Positions 18,024-25,948 of a DNA stretch of 36,404 bases are shown in pieces. Origin of the DNA: CAZAFN01 sp964484795 (GTDB lineage: Bacteria; Pseudomonadota; Alphaproteobacteria; Methylaequorales; Methylaequoraceae). The translations under genes were made by a program, and so were the position numbers. Position 1 is the first letter of the stretch; each line of letters begins with the position of its first letter. The notes beneath the pieces were generated by a model that saw nothing but the letters and a program-made list of their open reading frames with translations, was not told where the DNA came from and ran no database searches. The stretch is taken from the NCBI GenBank assembly GCA_964484795.1, contig CAZAFN010000015.1, positions 1 through 36,404 on the forward strand. Direction: 5' to 3'.

Positions 18024-18260
18024 CTAATTTTTGGAATTTTCTATATGTTCTATTGCTTCTTTTATTGTTGTTATTTTTTCTGCAACATCATCAGGAATTT
18101 CAAGATTAAACTCTTCTTCAAAAGCCATAACAAGTTCAACTGTATCTAAACTATCTGCACCCAAGTCATCAACAAAACTGGCGGAATCAACAACCTTTTC
18201 ACTCTCTACTCCAAGGTGTTCTACAACAATTTTCTTAACTCTTTCTGCTACGTCACTCAT
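18024..18260 (-). CDS. acpP: Acyl carrier protein
   Basis: Small acidic carrier of growing acyl chains. The 78 residues include the phosphopantetheine attachment serine in DDLGADSLDTVEL (about residue 39) and the acidic helix around it. Codons look less AT-biased than in neighbouring genes, in keeping with high expression. The upstream gap of 69 bases (18261-18329) separates it from fabG and may hold its own promoter; GGAG lies shortly upstream of the ATG. Confidence 0.98.
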   Translation of the reverse strand: MSDVAERVKKIVVEHLGVESEKVVDSASFVDDLGADSLDTVELVMAFEEEFNLEIPDDVAEKITTIKEAIEHIENSKN

Positions 18261-18329
18261 AAAATTACTCCATATTGTTATTAATTAAGTTTATATTAAT
18301 AAATGTTTTTTTCTTGAAATCAAATACAT

Positions 18330-19052
18330 TTATAACATCATCATACCTCCATTAATATGGATTGTTTCACCTGTTATATAGCTTGCCTTATCTGAAACTA
18401 GAAAATATACGCAATTTGCAACATCATCAGGTTTACCTATTATTCCCATTGGAATTTTGCTTTTGATCAACTCTTTTTGAGATTCAGTTAAAACATTTGT
18501 CATATTTGTATCAATAAATCCTGGTGAAATGCAATTCACTGTAATGTTTCTTTTTGCCAACTCTAATGCAACTGATTTTGACATTCCAATGATACCTGCT
18601 TTTGAAGCAGAATAATTGCTCTGTCCAATATTTCCTGAATGCCCGACAATTGATGTAATATTTATAATCCTACCCCATTTCTGACGAATCATGCTTTTTG
18701 AAAGAAGATTTGTAAGTAAAAAGTTTGAATTTAAATTTGTATTAATAACTTTTTCCCATTTTTCTTCACTCATTCTAATAAATAAACCATCATCTGTAAT
18801 GCCAGCATTATTGATTAGAATATCTATGTTAATGTTTTCATTTGAAATTTTATCAATTGTTGATCTAATTTCTTTAGAATTGCTTAAATCGCATATAAAA
18901 AATTTTTTTACACTAGGGTTTCTTTTTGAAGATTCTATTAGTTTAGATTCTTGTCGACCAAGTAAATACAGATCATATTCATCTTTTAAAACATCACATA
19001 TTGAATTGCCTATGCCACCAGTAGCTCCTGTTATTAATACGCTTTTTTTCAT
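18330..19052 (-). CDS. fabG: 3-oxoacyl-ACP reductase
   Basis: NADPH-dependent SDR that reduces 3-oxoacyl-ACP. The 240 residues carry the cofactor motif ITGATGGIGNS, the NNAG motif (LINNAGITDDG), the catalytic Ser in INITSIVGHSG, and Tyr and Lys in YSASKAG, followed by VNCISPGFIDTNM. All catalytic residues are intact, unlike in the SDR at 28796. The ATG overlaps the fabD stop by four bases. Confidence 0.97.
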   Translation of the reverse strand: MKKSVLITGATGGIGNSICDVLKDEYDLYLLGRQESKLIESSKRNPSVKKFFICDLSNSKEIRSTIDKISNENINIDILINNAGITDDGLFIRMSEEKWEKVINTNLNSNFLLTNLLSKSMIRQKWGRIINITSIVGHSGNIGQSNYSASKAGIIGMSKSVALELAKRNITVNCISPGFIDTNMTNVLTESQKELIKSKIPMGIIGKPDDVANCVYFLVSDKASYITGETIHINGGMMML

Positions 19053-20014
19053 AAATCACTCTTATTATCAGATAAAAAGGAATCTAGGTCTTTCAATGTC
19101 GAAATATTTTGAATTTCCAGATTCACCCCAATTCTCTTATTAATACCAGAAAGAACCTTTCCAGAACCAATTTCAACGATTTTTCTGGCTTCTAAACTTG
19201 ATGCCTTCAATATACTTTCTCTCCACCTAACCTTTGAAAAAATTTGCTCTACTAACAATCTATTTATCTTTTCTTTATCGTCTTCAAAGTCAGCTGTAAC
19301 ATTACTTACAAATTTTGTTTCTGGTTTACGAAAATTGATGGAAGAAAGTGCATATGCCATAACCAAATAAGCGTGTTTCATTAAACTACAATGGAATGGT
19401 GCACCAACATTTAAATTAATTAAACTCCTAGCACCAGAATCTTTAAGTTTTTGACAAACCAGGTCTACTCCATCTTTAGTGCCTGATAATATTACTTGAC
19501 CAGGACAATTATCATTTGCAATTTCACAAACCGAATCTTCAGTTAGTTTTAAATCATTGATTGTTTCTTCTATTTCTTTAATATCTAAACCAATCACTGC
19601 CACCATCGTTGTTTGAATGCCGTCTACAGAATTTTGCATGGCATCACCCCTTATCCTCAGTATTTTGGAAGTATCTTCCAAATTAATTGAATTAACAGAA
19701 CATAAACTAGAATATTCCCCCAATGAATGTCCAAGAACAACCTCTACAAAATCGGAGATTTTTCTCTTCAACTCATATTCTAAAATCTTAACTATTGCAA
19801 TACTAACACACATTAAGGCTGGTTGAGTATTGGGAGTAAATTTTAAATCACTTTCTGAACCCTCAAACATAATTTTTGAAAGTTTCTGATTTAATGTTTC
19901 ATCCACTTCATCAAACACCTCTCTGGCAATGTGATGGTTTCTGTATAAATCAAGTCCCATACCAATTTTCTGAGATCCTTGACCCGGAAAAATAAAAATA
20001 AAGGACTTGCTCAT
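19049..20014 (-). CDS. fabD: Malonyl-CoA:ACP transacylase
   Basis: Loads malonyl groups from CoA onto ACP. The 321 residues have FIFPGQGSQKIGMG at the N terminus, the nucleophilic serine in GHSLGEYSSL (about residue 95), and the His-containing segment GAPFHCSLM (about residue 205). It is first in the fab operon and divergent from rpsF; the 117 bases between fabD and the rpsF start contain the promoters for both operons. Confidence 0.96.
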   Translation of the reverse strand: MSKSFIFIFPGQGSQKIGMGLDLYRNHHIAREVFDEVDETLNQKLSKIMFEGSESDLKFTPNTQPALMCVSIAIVKILEYELKRKISDFVEVVLGHSLGEYSSLCSVNSINLEDTSKILRIRGDAMQNSVDGIQTTMVAVIGLDIKEIEETINDLKLTEDSVCEIANDNCPGQVILSGTKDGVDLVCQKLKDSGARSLINLNVGAPFHCSLMKHAYLVMAYALSSINFRKPETKFVSNVTADFEDDKEKINRLLVEQIFSKVRWRESILKASSLEARKIVEIGSGKVLSGINKRIGVNLEIQNISTLKDLDSFLSDNKSDL

Positions 20015-20078
20015 ATTTTTACATAAAGTTTCTTTAAAGTTTTTAATATTAATGTTATAACCTCAAAACTGTTACCTT

Positions 20079-20112
20079 GCTAATTTATTTTAGCTAAACT
20101 TATTTAAGTTTA
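20079..20112 (+). promoter_or_regulatory. Two adjacent inverted repeats in the rpsF leader
   Basis: Perfect inverted repeat GCTAA/TTAGC (20079-20083 and 20090-20094, 6-base loop), followed at once by TAAACTT/AAGTTTA (20095-20101 and 20106-20112, loop ATTT). The second ends 5 bases before the Shine-Dalgarno sequence of rpsF. Such a leader could serve autoregulation of the S6-S18 operon, but I do not see the conserved features of the known S6:S18-binding RNA, so the role is inferred from position only. Confidence 0.4.
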
Positions 20113-20117
20113 TCCAT

Positions 20118-20123
20118 AAGGAG
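20118..20123 (+). promoter_or_regulatory. Shine-Dalgarno sequence of rpsF (decides the start)
   Basis: AAGGAG lies 2 bases before an ATG at 20126 and 8 bases before a second in-frame ATG at 20132. The spacing favours 20132, which also matches the usual short N terminus of S6. Confidence 0.8.
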
Positions 20124-20131
20124 AAATGTAT

Positions 20132-20458
20132 ATGATTTATGAAAGTGTCTTTGTTTTTAGTGGTCAATTGTCATCTAAATTAGCAGAAGAAAAATTTCAA
20201 AAATATCAAGATATTATTAAAAGCTCTGGAGGAGAGATACTCAAGAAAGAATCTTGGGGTTTGAGGGATCTTGCTTATAAGATAAATAAAAATTCAAAGG
20301 GGTATTACTTTATGATAAATTGCAGATGTGATTTTTCAGTTTTTAAGGATTTTAATATGAAACTTAAACAGGATGATGGTTTTCTAAGGTTTTTAAATTT
20401 ACGTATAAAATCAGTTGATAAAAACCAATCAATATTAAGTGAAACTAAAGATAAATAA
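20132..20458 (+). CDS. rpsF: 30S ribosomal protein S6
   Basis: Small-subunit protein that binds together with S18 on the platform. With the start at 20132 the protein is 108 residues and reads MIYESVFVFSG; the family core includes IIKSSGGEILKKESWGLRDL, YKINKNSKGYYFMINCRC and a C-terminal FLRFLNLRIKSVD. An ATG two codons upstream is less well placed relative to the ribosome binding site. It is first in the rpsF-rpsR-DUF2232-rplI operon. The rpsF stop codon is part of the AAGG that precedes rpsR. Confidence 0.96.
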   Translation: MIYESVFVFSGQLSSKLAEEKFQKYQDIIKSSGGEILKKESWGLRDLAYKINKNSKGYYFMINCRCDFSVFKDFNMKLKQDDGFLRFLNLRIKSVDKNQSILSETKDK

Positions 20459-20466
20459 GGTTTTAA

Positions 20467-20712
20467 ATGAAAAACAAAGTTTTTGACAATACATCATCAA
20501 GATTTCTTCTAAAAAGATCATGTCCACTATCAGGAAAAGATGCTCCAATCATAGATTATAAGAATATTGAACTTCTTAAAAAATATATAACTGAAAAAGG
20601 GAAAATTCTTCCAAGCAGAGTCACACAAGTTAGCACAAAAAAACAGAAAGAACTTACACTTGCTGTTAAGCGAGCAAGATATTTAGGACTCTTGCCATAT
20701 GTATCAAATTGA
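20467..20712 (+). CDS. rpsR: 30S ribosomal protein S18
   Basis: Partner of S6 on the 30S platform. The 81 residues contain the family core: SCPLSGKDAPIIDYKNIELL, then the ITEKGKILPSRVTQVSTKKQ stretch and the C-terminal basic helix LAVKRARYLGLLPYV. The length is normal. The TAAGG 6 bases upstream serves as ribosome binding site. The stop overlaps the ATG of the next gene by one base (TGATG). Confidence 0.98.
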   Translation: MKNKVFDNTSSRFLLKRSCPLSGKDAPIIDYKNIELLKKYITEKGKILPSRVTQVSTKKQKELTLAVKRARYLGLLPYVSN

Positions 20713-21647
20713 TGGTTATTCCGAGTAGAGAAAATTTAGTAATTCTTCTCTACTCATCTATTCTGATTACTATCCTTGAAGCACTACTTTTTAAATTATC
20801 TCCTCAAATATATTCTGTGTTTAATTCCCTTCCCATCTTAATGGCAGGCCTAATCCTTAAAATAAATTTGTTTTTTTTTAGTTTAGTTTTTTCAAATATC
20901 CTCTTTTTCTTATCTAGCTTAAACAATCTGTTTTTTGTTGAAGACTTTGTGTTATCAAAAATAACAATCAATCTATTTATTGTATCATCATTAGTATTTT
21001 TTTTTATTTATTTGTTAAGGATTAAAAAAAATAATACCACCTTCTCAACTGGGAAAGTGTTAGTTTTTCTAACACTTATCACTTCATTTTTTCTATTTCT
21101 TTTTAACTTATTGTACTATTCAAAATTTGCTTCAGAGGATCTTAAAAACTTTTTATTGAATATTCTCCCGGAGATAAAAAATTCCACTCAACAACCAACA
21201 ACGGATTACGAAGGTTTGGTTGATATGATTATTAGAATTCTCCCATCCATAAATACCTTTGTTTTTTTACTAACTTTGATTGCAAATTTTTTTTTGGCAA
21301 GCTTCTTCCTAAAAAAATTAAAACTTCCACCTATCTACTCTTTAAGTTTTAATAATTTTTCAACACCAAAATGGTACTTCATCTTATATTTCTGCTTCTT
21401 GATATTGTCATTTATCTTAGAGAATAATGAACAATATCACATCATTAACATCACAATAATATTAACTCTGGTTTTTTTTATTGAAGGATCTCTAATATTT
21501 TTTAATTTTTTTGAAAGATTTAAAATAAATGTAAATATAAAAATTTTAATAATATTTTTACTTTTTATTTTTTTGGGGTATGTTCTCTTACTAACGATTA
21601 TTTTCTTGGGTTTATATTCTAATTTTAAAAAATTTATTAGAAAGTAG
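20712..21647 (+). CDS. DUF2232-like multi-pass membrane protein
   Basis: Unknown-function membrane protein in the slot between rpsR and rplI that DUF2232 proteins hold in Alphaproteobacteria. I start at ATG 20712 (311 residues). About eight hydrophobic segments are visible (roughly residues 10-30, 35-65, 80-102, 115-135, 180-200, 220-240, 245-265 and 275-300) with one polar loop near 140-165. The sequence is extremely rich in Phe, Leu and Ile, so family assignment relies on position and topology. It is translationally coupled to rpsR (TGATG) and lies 15 bases before rplI. A role in sporulation-like or envelope processes, sometimes suggested for relatives, cannot be judged here. Confidence 0.7.
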   Translation: MVIPSRENLVILLYSSILITILEALLFKLSPQIYSVFNSLPILMAGLILKINLFFFSLVFSNILFFLSSLNNLFFVEDFVLSKITINLFIVSSLVFFFIYLLRIKKNNTTFSTGKVLVFLTLITSFFLFLFNLLYYSKFASEDLKNFLLNILPEIKNSTQQPTTDYEGLVDMIIRILPSINTFVFLLTLIANFFLASFFLKKLKLPPIYSLSFNNFSTPKWYFILYFCFLILSFILENNEQYHIINITIILTLVFFIEGSLIFFNFFERFKINVNIKILIIFLLFIFLGYVLLLTIIFLGLYSNFKKFIRK

Positions 21648-21662
21648 TTTATCAGAGGTTTT

Positions 21663-22502
21663 ATGGAAGTAATACTTTTAGAGAGTTTTGACAAATTAGG
21701 TGGAATAGGTGACGTAGTAGTTGTAAAAGATGGATTTGCTAGAAATTTTCTTATACCACAAAAAAAAGCATTAAGAGCTAACAAAGAAAATAAAGAATAT
21801 TTTGTTAAAATTAAAAATGAACTATTAGCCAAAAATAAAAAAATTATTGAAGATGCAAATGAAATCATTAAAGAAATATCCAATGAGGAATTAATTTTTA
21901 TAAGAAATGCAAGTGACAATGGACAACTTTATGGCTCTGTTACTCCTAGAGATATTTCAAATTACTTTGTTGAAAAAAAATTAGATATTAAATCATCCAA
22001 TATAAATCTCCATAAGGCTATTAAGAAAATTGGAATTTATGACATAAATATAAAGTTACATTCAGAAGTTAGTTGCAACCTTAAACTTAACGTAGCAACT
22101 TCAAAAGAAAATGCAAAAATTCAAAGAGATGAAGAAGAAAACAAAAAAAATGAAAAAAATAAACTGAAAGACACAAAAAATTCATCTGAAAAATTCGGTA
22201 AAATTGATCAAGAAGTAAAATCAGACTCAAAAGAAATAGAAGAAGACAAAGAGTCTGTTGAAGAAGAAAAAAAAGAAACTAAAGACAAAAAAGAAAAAAG
22301 AAAACCCTCGGATAAAATAATTAAAACTGATCAGGAAAATGATTTAAATTCTAAAGAATCTAAGAAAAAAGATAACAAAGTTTCGGAAAAAAAATTAGAG
22401 AAAGACAAATCTTCTACAAAAGATATTAAAGCAAAAAATAAAAAGGAACCAAACTCTAAAAAAACCAATCTAGATTCAAAACCCAAACAGTCAAAAAAAT
22501 GA
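21663..22502 (+). CDS. rplI: 50S ribosomal protein L9 with long charged C-terminal extension
   Basis: Large-subunit protein of the L1-stalk region that influences reading-frame fidelity. Residues 1-148 are an ordinary L9: MEVILLESFDKLGGIGDVV, VKDGFARNFLIPQKKAL, a long linker helix, then the C domain with NGQLYGSVTPRDIS and the SEVSCNLKLNVA end. Residues 149-279 form a tail made almost only of Lys, Glu, Asp, Ser, Asn and Thr with no hydrophobic core, so it is probably disordered. AGAGG lies 4 bases before the ATG. Alphaproteobacterial L9 proteins often have short extensions, but this is longer than I recall. No frameshift is needed; the tail is one open frame. Confidence 0.94.
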   Translation: MEVILLESFDKLGGIGDVVVVKDGFARNFLIPQKKALRANKENKEYFVKIKNELLAKNKKIIEDANEIIKEISNEELIFIRNASDNGQLYGSVTPRDISNYFVEKKLDIKSSNINLHKAIKKIGIYDINIKLHSEVSCNLKLNVATSKENAKIQRDEEENKKNEKNKLKDTKNSSEKFGKIDQEVKSDSKEIEEDKESVEEEKKETKDKKEKRKPSDKIIKTDQENDLNSKESKKKDNKVSEKKLEKDKSSTKDIKAKNKKEPNSKKTNLDSKPKQSKK

Positions 22503-22558
22503 GGAAATCAAAAAATCTATACCTATCTCCCAAAATTATCTTTTAAATACTAGAATTG

Positions 22559-23524
22559 ATGTCTGTTGGCTTAGCTTTACTTTACTTAATGTTAGGTCTT
22601 TTTTTTGTAGTAAAAGGTGCTGACATCTTAATTTCAAGTGCCACATCTATTGGAAAAAAAAATAATATCTCAGAGTTTTTCATAGGAGTAGTGATAATTG
22701 GGTTTGGGACATCTCTACCTGAATTGCTAGTTTCCATTGACGCCATTTTAAATGAATTTCCAGATTTATCTGTTGGCAATGTTGTTGGTTCCAATATTGC
22801 CAATTTATTACTAGTATTTGGTTTTATTGGTTTTTTTAGTGAACTTACAATTAAAAAAATATCTAAATTTGATATTTCATCACATTTCTTTGTTCACATT
22901 TTTTTTCTAATTATTGTGATGTTTCTAACCTTTAATCTCTCATTCGGCCTTCTATTCTTATTTTTATTTATTCTTTATCTTTACTTTAGCTTTAAATCTT
23001 CACTTTTAGAGAATTTTGAGGAAATTCAAATTGAAGATAGCTTGTTAGCAAAATTATCTTTTAAAAAACCATTTGTTTACGGTTTACCCATTGTTATTCT
23101 TTCAATTATAGTGACGTTGCTTGGAGCAGAATTAACTGTTGATTCTGCAATATACCTTTCTAATCAACTTGGTATTTCTGATTCCTTTATTGGACTAACA
23201 GTAATAGCTATAGGAACATCACTACCTGAAATTGCAACCTGTATAGCTGCTGCAAAAAAAAATAAGATCAATCTTATTATGGGCAATATAATTGGCTCAA
23301 ATATGTACAACCTTTTACTTATACTTGGTCTTGCTTCACTTTTTGATTCATTCTTCTTTACTAAAGAAGAATTAATATTTGAAATAATTTTCCTCACTAC
23401 AATAGTTTCACTATTTTCAATTTTTTTGTTAAAAAAATCTACAATAACTCTGATTACTGCTATAGCAAGCATTGCAATCTACGGTTTATATCTAGCAAAT
23501 TTGTTTTGGAAAAACTTTTCATAA
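22559..23524 (+). CDS. Calcium/sodium antiporter, CaCA family (YrbG-like)
   Basis: Inner-membrane cation exchanger, probably Na+ (or H+) against Ca2+. I start at ATG 22559 (321 residues; a TTG is one codon upstream). The inverted-topology duplication is plain: alpha-1 repeat GFGTSLPELLVS with GNVVGSNIANLLLVFG, and alpha-2 repeat AIGTSLPEIATC with GNIIGSNMYNLLLILG. About ten membrane helices are visible. The acidic residues of both repeats are conserved. It follows rplI by 56 bases and precedes dnaB; it may share the ribosomal operon transcript. The precise ion cannot be read from sequence. Confidence 0.9.
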   Translation: MSVGLALLYLMLGLFFVVKGADILISSATSIGKKNNISEFFIGVVIIGFGTSLPELLVSIDAILNEFPDLSVGNVVGSNIANLLLVFGFIGFFSELTIKKISKFDISSHFFVHIFFLIIVMFLTFNLSFGLLFLFLFILYLYFSFKSSLLENFEEIQIEDSLLAKLSFKKPFVYGLPIVILSIIVTLLGAELTVDSAIYLSNQLGISDSFIGLTVIAIGTSLPEIATCIAAAKKNKINLIMGNIIGSNMYNLLLILGLASLFDSFFFTKEELIFEIIFLTTIVSLFSIFLLKKSTITLITAIASIAIYGLYLANLFWKNFS

Positions 23525-23536
23525 AAGTTTTACCCA

Positions 23537-23554
23537 ATATCCACAAAATCCACA
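23537..23554 (+). promoter_or_regulatory. Two abutting DnaA-box-like nonamers upstream of dnaB
   Basis: ATATCCACA (23537-23545) and AAATCCACA (23546-23554) are directly adjacent. Compared with the DnaA-box consensus TTATCCACA they match at 8 and 7 of 9 positions. They lie 47-64 bases before the dnaB start. This may be chance in AT-rich DNA. Confidence 0.3.
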
Positions 23555-23576
23555 ACCAAAAATTTAGTGCTAAAGA

Positions 23577-23595
23577 AATACTATCTGTTAGTATT
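23577..23595 (+). promoter_or_regulatory. Inverted repeat just upstream of dnaB
   Basis: Perfect 7-base arms AATACTA and TAGTATT around a 5-base loop TCTGT. It ends 5 bases before the dnaB ATG, where a ribosome binding site would be, and no Shine-Dalgarno sequence is seen. It could act as an operator or as a hairpin that limits ribosome access; function is inferred. Confidence 0.35.
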
Positions 23596-23600
23596 CAAAA

Positions 23601-25073
23601 ATGTCATCATCTGATCAAAGTAAAAAACTTACAAATCTTGTATCTAATGAAATAACCAGAGTACATCGAGAACCACCAATGAATGTTGGGGCAGAACAAG
23701 CCCTTTTAGGTGCAATAATTTCTAATAATTTGGCTTTGGAAAAAGTAGAAGATTTTTTAGAACCAGTTCATTTCTCTAGTAAAATTAATAGTATAATTTT
23801 TCAAGCACTAAAAAAATTAATATCCAATGATCAGTTAGCTGATCTAAATACCCTAAAAGTATATCTAGAAAATAATGAAGAATTCTTAGCTAATGGCGGG
23901 TTTAGCTACCTATTGAAAATTTGTGAGAATTCTATCAGTATAATTAATTCCAAACAATATGGAGAATTAATTCTTGATTTGTCAATTAGAAGAAAATTAA
24001 TTGATCTAGGAACAGATTTAATCAACGATTCATACATTAAAATTAACGATGGGAGTTCAAATGAACTAATAGAAAATACGGAACAAAATCTTTTTAATCT
24101 TTCTAATCAAGGAGAAATTCAGAAAGGTCCAAAGAATTTTGATGAAATTATTGAAGAAAGCATTAAACATGCAGAAAAAGTATTCAAAAAAAGTGATGAC
24201 GTGGCCGGACTGAAAACACGTTTAAATGATTTTGATAAAAAGATAGGTGGATTACATAAATCTGATCTCATTATTATTGCTGGAAGACCATCAATGGGTA
24301 AAACAGCATTCGCAACTAATATTGCTCACAATATTTCCAGAATACCTGAAAAAAAAGAGTTACCTAAAAAGAATGTTTTGTTTTTTTCATTGGAAATGTC
24401 AGCAGATCAACTTGCCCAAAGAATAATGTCTGAAATTGCTGAAATTTCTTCTGAAAACATAAGAACCGGGAATTTATCTAAAACTGATTTCAACAAATTA
24501 GTTAAAGCAAGTGAAACATTAAAAGATTTGTCCTTATTTATTGATGACTCACCAGCATTAACCATTCCATCTATAAGAACGAGAGCAAGAAGATTAAAAA
24601 GAAAGGAAGGTTTAGATTTATTAATAATTGATTACCTTCAATTAATAAATAGCGATTCAAGAAACTACAATGATAACAGGGTTAAAGAAATTTCTGATAT
24701 AACAAGAGGACTAAAGGCTATTGCTAAAGAACTTAATATACCTGTTATTGCTTTATCTCAACTATCTAGAAAAGTCGAAGATAGGGAAGAAAAAAGACCT
24801 CAACTTGCTGACCTGAGAGAATCTGGTTCTATTGAACAAGATGCTGATCTAGTAGTATTTCTATATAGAGAGGAATACTATCTTGCAAGAACGGAACCTC
24901 CTGAAGGAACTGAAAAACATGCTCTTTGGACAAGTAAAATGGAGAAAGTTCACAATATAGCCGAAGCAATAATAGCAAAACACAGACATGGACCTATTTC
25001 TAGAGTAAAACTTCATTTTAGTTCGGTACACACAAAATTTTCTGATTTAGCCGCATCTTCATATCTAGAATAA
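23601..25073 (+). CDS. dnaB: Replicative DNA helicase DnaB
   Basis: Hexameric 5'-3' helicase at the replication fork. The 490 residues have the N-terminal domain (PPMNVGAEQALLGAIISNN, about residues 25-130), a linker, and the RecA-like motor: Walker A in IIAGRPSMGKTAFA, FFSLEMSADQLAQR, Walker B in LDLLIIDYLQLI, and the QLSRKVEDREEKRPQLADLR block with the SGSIEQDAD segment. The C-terminal EAIIAKHRHGP arginine-finger region is intact. There is no intein. No ribosome binding site is visible; an inverted repeat abuts the start. The rplI-dnaB vicinity is usual for the class. Confidence 0.97.
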   Translation: MSSSDQSKKLTNLVSNEITRVHREPPMNVGAEQALLGAIISNNLALEKVEDFLEPVHFSSKINSIIFQALKKLISNDQLADLNTLKVYLENNEEFLANGGFSYLLKICENSISIINSKQYGELILDLSIRRKLIDLGTDLINDSYIKINDGSSNELIENTEQNLFNLSNQGEIQKGPKNFDEIIEESIKHAEKVFKKSDDVAGLKTRLNDFDKKIGGLHKSDLIIIAGRPSMGKTAFATNIAHNISRIPEKKELPKKNVLFFSLEMSADQLAQRIMSEIAEISSENIRTGNLSKTDFNKLVKASETLKDLSLFIDDSPALTIPSIRTRARRLKRKEGLDLLIIDYLQLINSDSRNYNDNRVKEISDITRGLKAIAKELNIPVIALSQLSRKVEDREEKRPQLADLRESGSIEQDADLVVFLYREEYYLARTEPPEGTEKHALWTSKMEKVHNIAEAIIAKHRHGPISRVKLHFSSVHTKFSDLAASSYLE

Positions 25074-25150
25074 TCTTTTAAAAAACAAACCTTACTGAAA
25101 TTTTAAATAGTATTGGTAATAGGGTAAAAAAAACATATATTGACTAAATT

Positions 25151-25948
25151 ATGAAAAAAATTCCAGACAAATTTTTTGTTTCATTCAAAAAACTTGGAAG
25201 TGGTATTTTTGAACTCTTTCACTCAATTGGTGAGATAGTAGTTTTTTTTTTAGAATGTCTAAAATTTGCATTCTTAGAAAAATTTTATACAAGAATTTTT
25301 CTTAAACAATTAGTAAAAATTGGGTTTAATTCTTTGCCAGTAGTTGGATTAACATCTATCTTTACAGGAATGGTTCTAGCCTTACAATCTTATACTGGGT
25401 TCTCTCGATTTTCAGCTGAAAGTGCAATACCCAATGTGGTTGTTTTATCCATAACTAGAGAACTAGCCCCTGTACTGGCTGGATTAATGGTAGCTGGAAG
25501 ATCTGGAGCAGCAATTGCTGCGGAGATAGGAACGATGAAGGTGACAGAGCAGATTGATGCTTTGAAAACATTATCTACTAATCCATATAACTATTTAATT
25601 ACACCCAGAATCTTTGCAGGTATAATATCTTTACCAGTTCTTGTTTTTCTTGGAGACATAATTGGTGTATTTGGAGGATATCTAATTTGCACAAAAATAC
25701 TTAATTTTAATCCAACTGTTTACCTTCAAAATACGTATAATTTTGTTGAGTTTCTTGATGTTTTTTCTGGGCTTGTTAAAGCTGCTGTATTTGGATTTAT
25801 AATAACTTTTATGGGTTGCTATCACGGTTTTAATGCTAAGGGTGGAGCACAAGGTGTAGGATTATCTACTACATACGCAGTAGTTTCATCATCAATTTTA
25901 ATTCTCTTAATGAATTATATACTTACTTCATTTTTCTTTAAACTATGA
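25151..25948 (+). CDS. mlaE: MlaE-type ABC transporter permease
   Basis: Membrane subunit of an Mla-type system that moves phospholipid between inner and outer membranes. The 265 residues have about five helices and the family motifs LPVVGLTSIFTGMVLALQS, TRELAPVLAGLMVAGRSGAA, IAAEIGTMKVTEQIDAL and the EFLDVFSGLVKAAVFGFII block. The N-terminal amphipathic region is intact. It overlaps mlaF by four bases (ATGA). No mlaD gene (the periplasmic MCE subunit) follows; cvpA does. Alternative: a paralogous MlaE of another MCE system. Confidence 0.92.
   Translation: MKKIPDKFFVSFKKLGSGIFELFHSIGEIVVFFLECLKFAFLEKFYTRIFLKQLVKIGFNSLPVVGLTSIFTGMVLALQSYTGFSRFSAESAIPNVVVLSITRELAPVLAGLMVAGRSGAAIAAEIGTMKVTEQIDALKTLSTNPYNYLITPRIFAGIISLPVLVFLGDIIGVFGGYLICTKILNFNPTVYLQNTYNFVEFLDVFSGLVKAAVFGFIITFMGCYHGFNAKGGAQGVGLSTTYAVVSSSILILLMNYILTSFFFKL

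Noticed and set aside
20095..20112. Possible classical S6:S18-binding leader RNA
   Set aside because: The hairpin loop is ATTT and I do not see the conserved loop and bulge of the known motif, so only a generic inverted repeat is reported.
22140..22502. The lysine/glutamate-rich 3' end of rplI as a separate small gene or a tandem DNA repeat
   Set aside because: It is in one continuous frame with L9, has no internal start with a binding site, and shows no exact repeat unit, only compositional bias.
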